Program-made: the position numbers and the translations under genes
Notes under the pieces: generated by a model
Database searches by the model: none
Told to the model about the DNA's origin: nothing
The model's input: only the letters and a program-made list of their open reading frames with translations
Shown here: positions 59,212-64,000 of the stretch, piece by piece
Layout of the letters: the number at the start of each line of letters is the position of its first letter
Position numbering within the stretch: position 1 is the first letter of the stretch
Assembly (NCBI GenBank): GCA_037176705.1
Contig: CM073898.1
Location: forward strand, 42,323,488-42,387,487
Direction of reading: 5' to 3'
Length of the DNA: 64,000 bases
Source of the DNA: Molossus alvarezi
Taxonomy: Eukaryota > Chordata > Mammalia > Chiroptera > Molossidae

Positions 59212-61699
59212 ATAGCCAATCACTTCTGGGTCTATCTTTGTCTTTATATCAGTGAAGTTATCAGTTATAAGCAACAGAAGTCAACTCTAGTTAATTTATT
59301 CAAGGTTATGTCATAGCTCACATAATCTCCAAATGATCTGGGAAACCAGGCTTGGAGCTTACACAGGTAGAAACAATTCTCTAAATCTCACAGAGGGAGT
59401 GGTCCCATGGAGATATGATAGCTGCAGCCACCAGGCTGCACTGTCCCCAGTTCACAAGGTCAACATTCAAGCTGGACATGGATGTCTACTGCTAACGCCA
59501 CTGCTTCTGGAAACTACATATGTCCACTGATCACTGCCAGCCACATAAAAATGGCATCTGCAAGATTCCTGGTTTTCCGTAAGTGTGTTACTAGCTTCAA
59601 AATCAAAGTCTGGAGCCAGCATGTCTGAGCTGCAGTGCCCAGGTTAGATACCTACGATAGAAGCTCTCCACATAGCTGCAAGGTCATTTAAGAAAGAAGT
59701 ATTTTGAGCTTGCATATAAAGGCTTTGTTAAATAAGGTGAGTATTCCCCAAACAAAGGAAATGGTTTCAGATTTTAAGAGGCCAAAAAGAATTAAGTGTT
59801 TACTCAGTCCCTCCTCATGCCTCCCTGTCTCCCAAAGTTCTCACATCCTCTAATAATGTGAGACTTGAGCTCAGTTTAAGTAGTTTCACAGGTTAGTTTT
59901 AGAAATGGCCCTCTCCAAGTTCCATCCCCAAATTATAAAATTCTGAGATTATGCAAATGAATAAAGCAATTATAACTTAGGAGAGGGCAAATGGAGATCT
60001 CTTTTATAAGTAAAATTATTGTCTTGTTTTGTTTTCTGACAGCATGAAATCACTGCATAAGTCCTGTAGTGGTATTCATGGGATATATTTTATTAATCTG
60101 GTGATCATACTGAATATTTGTTGTCTGAAGCAGGGCTGCCAGGATTCTAGGCTGAAGATACTGATCCACAACTATTACCCCATCACTAATCATCGTTGAT
60201 AAATATTGAAAATATTAATCAGCTTCCATCTGATCACAGTCCCCCACTTAACCACAGCAAAATCTCTGTTGTTTATGTATTGGCTTCTTTCCTCCTTCAT
60301 TCATTTTGCTCATTTAAAGTCTCTTTTCCTGGCCTCTTCATTCCAAACAGATCCTGATAAACAGCGGCTGGTGGGGATATATCCCATGGTTCAAATTGCG
60401 CTGACACTGAATCAGACACAGCGGAGAAGAGGAGAAGGGTGTAAATACACCACTAACCCAACCCCCAGGATAAAACATCATAGAGGAATGAATGTGTACT
60501 ATTAATTCTATCCCCGGAAGATGTCAAGAGGGCAACAGGTTGATCCCATGGTAGAGCTGAGGGTGAGCAAGAAAAATTCCTTATTGATGTGAACAGTGCT
60601 AGTAGATTAAAATTTAGGAAACTTCCTATGGACCAAAGACTCTCTCTTTCAGCAGAGAAGGGAAAAAAGTGGGAAGAGGGAGAAAGCAGGGAGAGGAGCG
60701 AGGGGTGGTTGAGAAATGGTGTATAGAGGTAGGAAATATGTGTGAAGACAGTAACAGAACAAACACCGTCCACAAAGAGAAAATGTGGAATATTAAAATG
60801 ATTGTTATGGCATTTGACTTTTTGTAGATGTGAGAAATATGCCCATCTGAAATATATATTAAACAAAATTTGGTGCTTAACAATCTCCAGGCTCCCTGGC
60901 TTTCTCTTACAACTGACCTCTGTAACAGTAACAAAGAGATGTGGACAAAATAACAAAGCTCACAGAAAAGTACAGCTTGCCCCAGAAATGACCTTCTACA
61001 GCCAGGTACTGTGAGACACCTCCCACCCGGAATATTCCACAGAGCTTGCTTCCTGTTCAACTTCTGCTTTGGAAGCAGGTTGAATGTAGTGAATACAGAC
61101 TGGGCATGGGCAAAGAGTCAAAAGGAGCTGTGGTTGGGATGTTGGTGAGTTTCTTTGGTTTGTGCCGGTCTCCGTCTCTATAGGACAAGGTGATCCATAC
61201 CTGCTAGGGAACGGGTTTTTGCCAGAATTTCCAATGGAAAGCAGAATTTAGCAGAATTTCAGAAGGAAACATCATGTACTGAGGACGTAGATTGAGCCAC
61301 GTGCCACTATCACTTTGGTATTTCAAAAGTGGACACCTGGTATCAATCTCCTATGTTTCTAATTGTGTGTGGCAGGCAACGTGGAAGAAACCAAGGTTGC
61401 AGAGATAGACAAATGGCCCCTGAGCAGAACCATAGGAAGAATGCAGCTCAATGGGAGCAATGACGCTACTCAACGAAGCACACACATGATTGTGTGATTA
61501 TAAACTGTAATGTGTGCGAGTCAGTCACCATGAGGGTCTGTAACTGAGGGCTCATCTGGGGGTGAAGTCAGCAGAGCCTCGCCAAGAAAGTGCCGGGGCC
61601 AGAGGAGGGGTGGGTGGGCTGCGGAGGAGCAGAGCCAGAAGCAGTCCTTGCCTCTTCAGACAGTATGGAGCTCTGTGCCAAGTGTCCCGGACCAAGAAG
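59212..61699. other. No certain feature
   Basis: No gene. The longest frames (60453-60956 and 60626-61060, minus) overlap one another in different frames and have no domain. They arise in a purine-rich stretch (60640-60720), which reads as Ser/Phe/Leu-rich on the other strand. No named repeat was recognised. Confidence 0.45.
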
Positions 61700-62010
61700 A
61701 AACCATGCCCACTGTGCCAGCCTTCATGGAGACCACCTTCTAGTGGGTGAGATGATAATAAGTGGCCAACAAGATCTATAAACAGAATGATTTCAAGTAA
61801 ATAGGTGCTCTGAAGGACTTAAACAATGGGTTGAGAGGGAGGACAAGCGAAGGACTAATAAGAGTGGTCCAAGAGGTCGCTGTGAGGAGGTGGCATTTAT
61901 GTTGACACCTAAAGAATGGGAAAGAACCTATAAACTAGGAATACAAGAAAAGCATTCTGGGCAGGGGTAACAGAATGAACAGACTATGTGATACTAAAAA
62001 AACATACTCA
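61700..62010 (+). repeat. Ancient mammalian interspersed repeat, same family as 33.1 kb
   Basis: 'TTCATGGAGACCACCTTCTA', 'GTGGGTGAGATGATAATAAG', 'GTGAGGAGGTGGCATTTATG', 'TTGACACCTAAAGAATGGG' and 'AAGCATTCTGGGCAGGGGTA' follow one recognised order. It continues the module seen in 33120-33920. Confidence 0.55.
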
Positions 62011-62083
62011 GTGACTCCAAAGAGTGAGGGAATGAGGAGAGTCGCAAGGATGAGGTTAGACACAAAACAGAAAAAGATCATGT

Positions 62084-62328
62084 AAATCTTCTAGGCAGGC
62101 TGGCCACTGTGGCTCAGTGGATTGAGCACTGTCCCATGGACTGAGAGCTCCCGGCTCAATTCACCGTCAGGGCACATGCCCAGGTTGCAGGCTTGATTCC
62201 CAGTAGGGGGTGTGCAAGAAGCAACCAATCCATCTCTCTCTCTTATCGATGTTACTCTCTCTCTCTCCATTCCTCTCTTTCTAAAAAGCAATAGAAACAT
62301 TTAAAAATAATAATAAACCTCCTAGGCA
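62084..62328 (+). mobile_element. VES-type SINE, second subtype, worn TSD
   Basis: Head 'GGCTGGCCACTGTGGCTCAG', B-box-like GCTCAATTCACC, body CAACCAATCC, CT tract and a 'TTTCTAAAAAGCAATAGAAA' tail. Flanks AAATCTTCTAGGCA (62084-62097) and AAACCTCCTAGGCA (62315-62328) differ at two positions. Confidence 0.9.
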
Positions 62329-62598
62329 CGGCAGAGGGTTTGTTTTTTGTTGTAAGTCCAAGAAAAACTCAAAAGATCTACAGATAGTACTTAATAGCTG
62401 AGTAGTACAGGTTGCAATATTTTCTCTAGTTAATTAATTTACTTATCTACCACACCTTGAATGCACAGACATAACCTCCATGTAGCTGAGTACTTTAAAT
62501 GTATTTTGAGGTAGGAGCAATATTTTTGAATAGTGTATATTTTTAAACAGGTAATAATAATATGAGCATTGAAGAGTGTATTGGAAAAGTAGCAACCA

Positions 62599-63010
62599 TA
62601 ACTATTTACTGGGCACTTACCAAGGGCTACACCATATGCAGTATGATTGAAATGTATTACCTTATCTTTTTTTTTAATCCTCACCCGAGGATATTTTTTC
62701 ATTTATCTTCAGATAGAATGGGAGGGAGGGAGGAAGGGAGAGAGAAAGAGAGAGAAACCTCGATGTGAGAGAGACACATCAATTGGTTACCTCCCAAAAA
62801 CCTCAACCAGGGCTGCAACAGAGCTATGTGCCTTTGACCGGAATCAAACTAGAGACTCTTTGGTCCATGGGATGATGCTCTAACCACTGAGCAAAACCAG
62901 CCAGGGCTGTATTATTTTATTTAATCCTCACAATAAAGCAATGAGTTCAGGAATACTATTTAAAGAGGAGGAAAATGAAATATAGAAAAGTTCTCATTGA
63001 ATATGCCTCC
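62599..63010 (-). mobile_element. MIR SINE relic split by a VES insertion
   Basis: The plus strand reads antisense MIR: 'ATTTACTGGGCACTTACCAA' up to ATGTATTACCTTAT. After the VES it resumes with 'TTTAATCCTCACAATAAAGC', 'ATGAGTTCAGGAATACTATT' and a GAGGAGGAAAATGAAAT end. Confidence 0.78.
62662..62910 (-). mobile_element. VES-type SINE inserted in MIR
   Basis: The plus strand starts with a T-run and 'AATCCTCACCCGAGGATATT', continues through a GA-rich tract and the paired segment, and ends in the complemented head (ACCACTGAGCAAAACCAGCC, AGGGC). Worn flanks TGTATTACCTTATCTT and TGTATTATTTTATTTA may be the TSD. Confidence 0.9.
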
Positions 63011-63670
63011 ATGGTTCATTGCAATGACACTTTTGACTAATGACATTGCTGTACCTTGAAGTGGAAAACATAATTTAGTATAATTTTAGAAGGGAACTAC
63101 TGTGTCATAATTTTGCCCCCAAAAATTAACCAGTCATTTTTACCAACTCTACACATTAAGCTGCAGAAGAGAAAGCCAGGGCACTACTTGCATCTTTTTT
63201 ATTAGTTAGGTCTTGGAAAAATCTCTCAATAATTCTGGGCTTCCATTTAGAGGAATTTGACTTAAATGTGTCCAGTAAAATGCAGGTCATCCAGTTCAAC
63301 GTAAATTTCAGGAAAGCAATAAAGAATATGAATTATAATATAAATTATGTACTACACAACATTTAACATTGTCTGTCCTACACAAACATGGTGTCCTGAC
63401 TTTTATTTGCTAGTATCTGGCAAGTGTGGTTTGACTAGACCAAATGGTTACAGCTAGCCCAGCAGAGCATGTTGATCAATGATAACATTCTCAAGTCTGG
63501 TAAAATGAGGAAAAAAAGGGCACTAAACTTAGTTATTCACATTGCTAAATTGTTCATTTTAAAGGATTATTTTCTTTTTACAGTGTTGTCTTTATGCAAT
63601 TAAACTATCTTTATGAAATAATAATATAAGCTTGTGTCGCTGCTATTTTAATTTTTAGATTTTCTTAGCA
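63011..63670. other. No recognisable feature
   Basis: AT-rich, unassigned. Confidence 0.5.
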
Positions 63671-63671
63671 A

Positions 63672-63862
63672 AATTATATTTTAACTTTTTATTGATGCAT
63701 AATTTATATACAGTGAAATGAACAGGAATTAAGTTTTATAGCTCAATAAGTATTTTTCAATATATATACCCAATTTCTAACACACAGAGTAGTTATTGTT
63801 GTGTCCCTTCTCCAGTTCTCACCCTCTTCTCAAAAGGACAGCCACCATTCTATTTTTTTTTA
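63672..63862 (-). mobile_element. Old L1 3'-end fragment
   Basis: The plus strand reads 'TTTTTATTGATGCATAATTT', 'ATACAGTGAAATGAACAGG', 'ATAGCTCAATAAGTATTTTT', 'TCTCACCCTCTTCTC', 'GGACAGCCACCATTCTA'. This is the worn antisense end of an L1M-type element. Confidence 0.65.
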
Positions 63863-63864
63863 AT

Positions 63865-64000
63865 ATTCACCATAAAACTACAGGACATTTAAAAAAGACA
63901 TACAGGAGAATATAAAAAAGTGGAAGCACATACCTTGTTCATGGATCAGAAGAATTAACATCATTAAAATGCCCATACTACCCAATGCAATCCTCATCAA
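63865..64000 (+). pseudogene. L1 ORF2 fragment running out of the window
   Basis: 'AAAAAAGTGGAAGCACATAC' and 'GAATTAACATCATTAAAATG' match the L1-b ORF2 at about 56860-57000 (after the RT core). It lacks the stretch TAGATTCAATGCAAT that L1-b has. It starts inside ORF2, so it is 5' truncated, and it continues past 64000. Confidence 0.9.

Noticed and set aside
60453..61060. Overlapping minus-strand frames of 167 and 144 codons as a possible gene
   Set aside because: They overlap in different frames, are Ser/Phe/Leu-rich from a pyrimidine-rich strand, show no domain and have no supporting splice or promoter context.
1..64000. CRISPR arrays, bacterial operons or a prophage-like system
   Set aside because: No regularly spaced repeats with unique spacers and no prokaryotic gene layout. 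Tandem repeats are eukaryotic microsatellites, and the composition and transposons are mammalian.
1..64000. Helitron elements, common in some bats
   Set aside because: I found no convincing 5'-TC...CTRR-3' element with a 3' hairpin. Absence by eye is weak evidence.

Overview
This is vertebrate nuclear DNA, almost certainly from a bat. It is AT-rich and intron-like or intergenic. The organism call rests on many copies of a tRNA-derived SINE with a 'CTGG(C/T)CGGTTTGGCTCAG...GGTTCGATTCC' head and a CT-rich body (the VES type of yangochiropteran bats), on one young-looking LINE-1 lineage, and on a TIR-bearing hAT element. No Helitron was recognised, so I do not name a family or species.

I see no intact host protein-coding gene, no structural RNA gene and no CRISPR. 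Nearly all longer open frames are LINE-1 remnants, SINE readthrough or simple-repeat translations. The one gene-derived sequence is a processed pseudogene of ribosomal protein RPS24 (51112-51635).

Layout. 0-2.6 kb: a minus-strand L1 (L1-a; 5'UTR, ORF1, start of ORF2) sitting in an older L1 3' end. 2.6-15 kb: old L2, MIR and MaLR-like LTR relics, a minimal 'head-only' VES with a 13-bp target-site duplication (TSD), and a three-phase purine microsatellite. 15-24 kb: an internal L1 ORF2 scrap, an LTR split by an old L1, and VES copies, one with a perfect 17-bp TSD. 24-34 kb: repeat-poor stretches, a VES with a perfect 16-bp TSD, a 295-bp hAT element and an ancient interspersed repeat. 34-42 kb: VES, LTR-like and MIR relics. 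42-48 kb: a repeat-poor block that may hold conserved non-coding elements. 48.5-49.4 kb: two nested retro-insertions, one of them a VES-L1 chimera inside a single TSD. 50-51.6 kb: old L1, LTR and the RPS24 retropseudogene. 52.5-58.6 kb: a complete-length but mutated L1 (L1-b) with a 12-bp TSD, 19-bp tandem repeats in its 5'UTR and an open antisense frame. 58.6-64 kb: LTR, MIR split by VES, old L1, and another L1 ORF2 piece leaving the window.

Nothing here works as a pathway. The functional logic is retrotransposition: L1 ORF2 protein supplies the endonuclease and reverse transcriptase, and VES SINEs, the RPS24 mRNA copy and the chimera carry TSDs, A-tails or TT|AA(A/G)A-like target sites expected of that machinery. 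Repeat family names come from remembered consensus features, not from a database search, and old-repeat borders are approximate.
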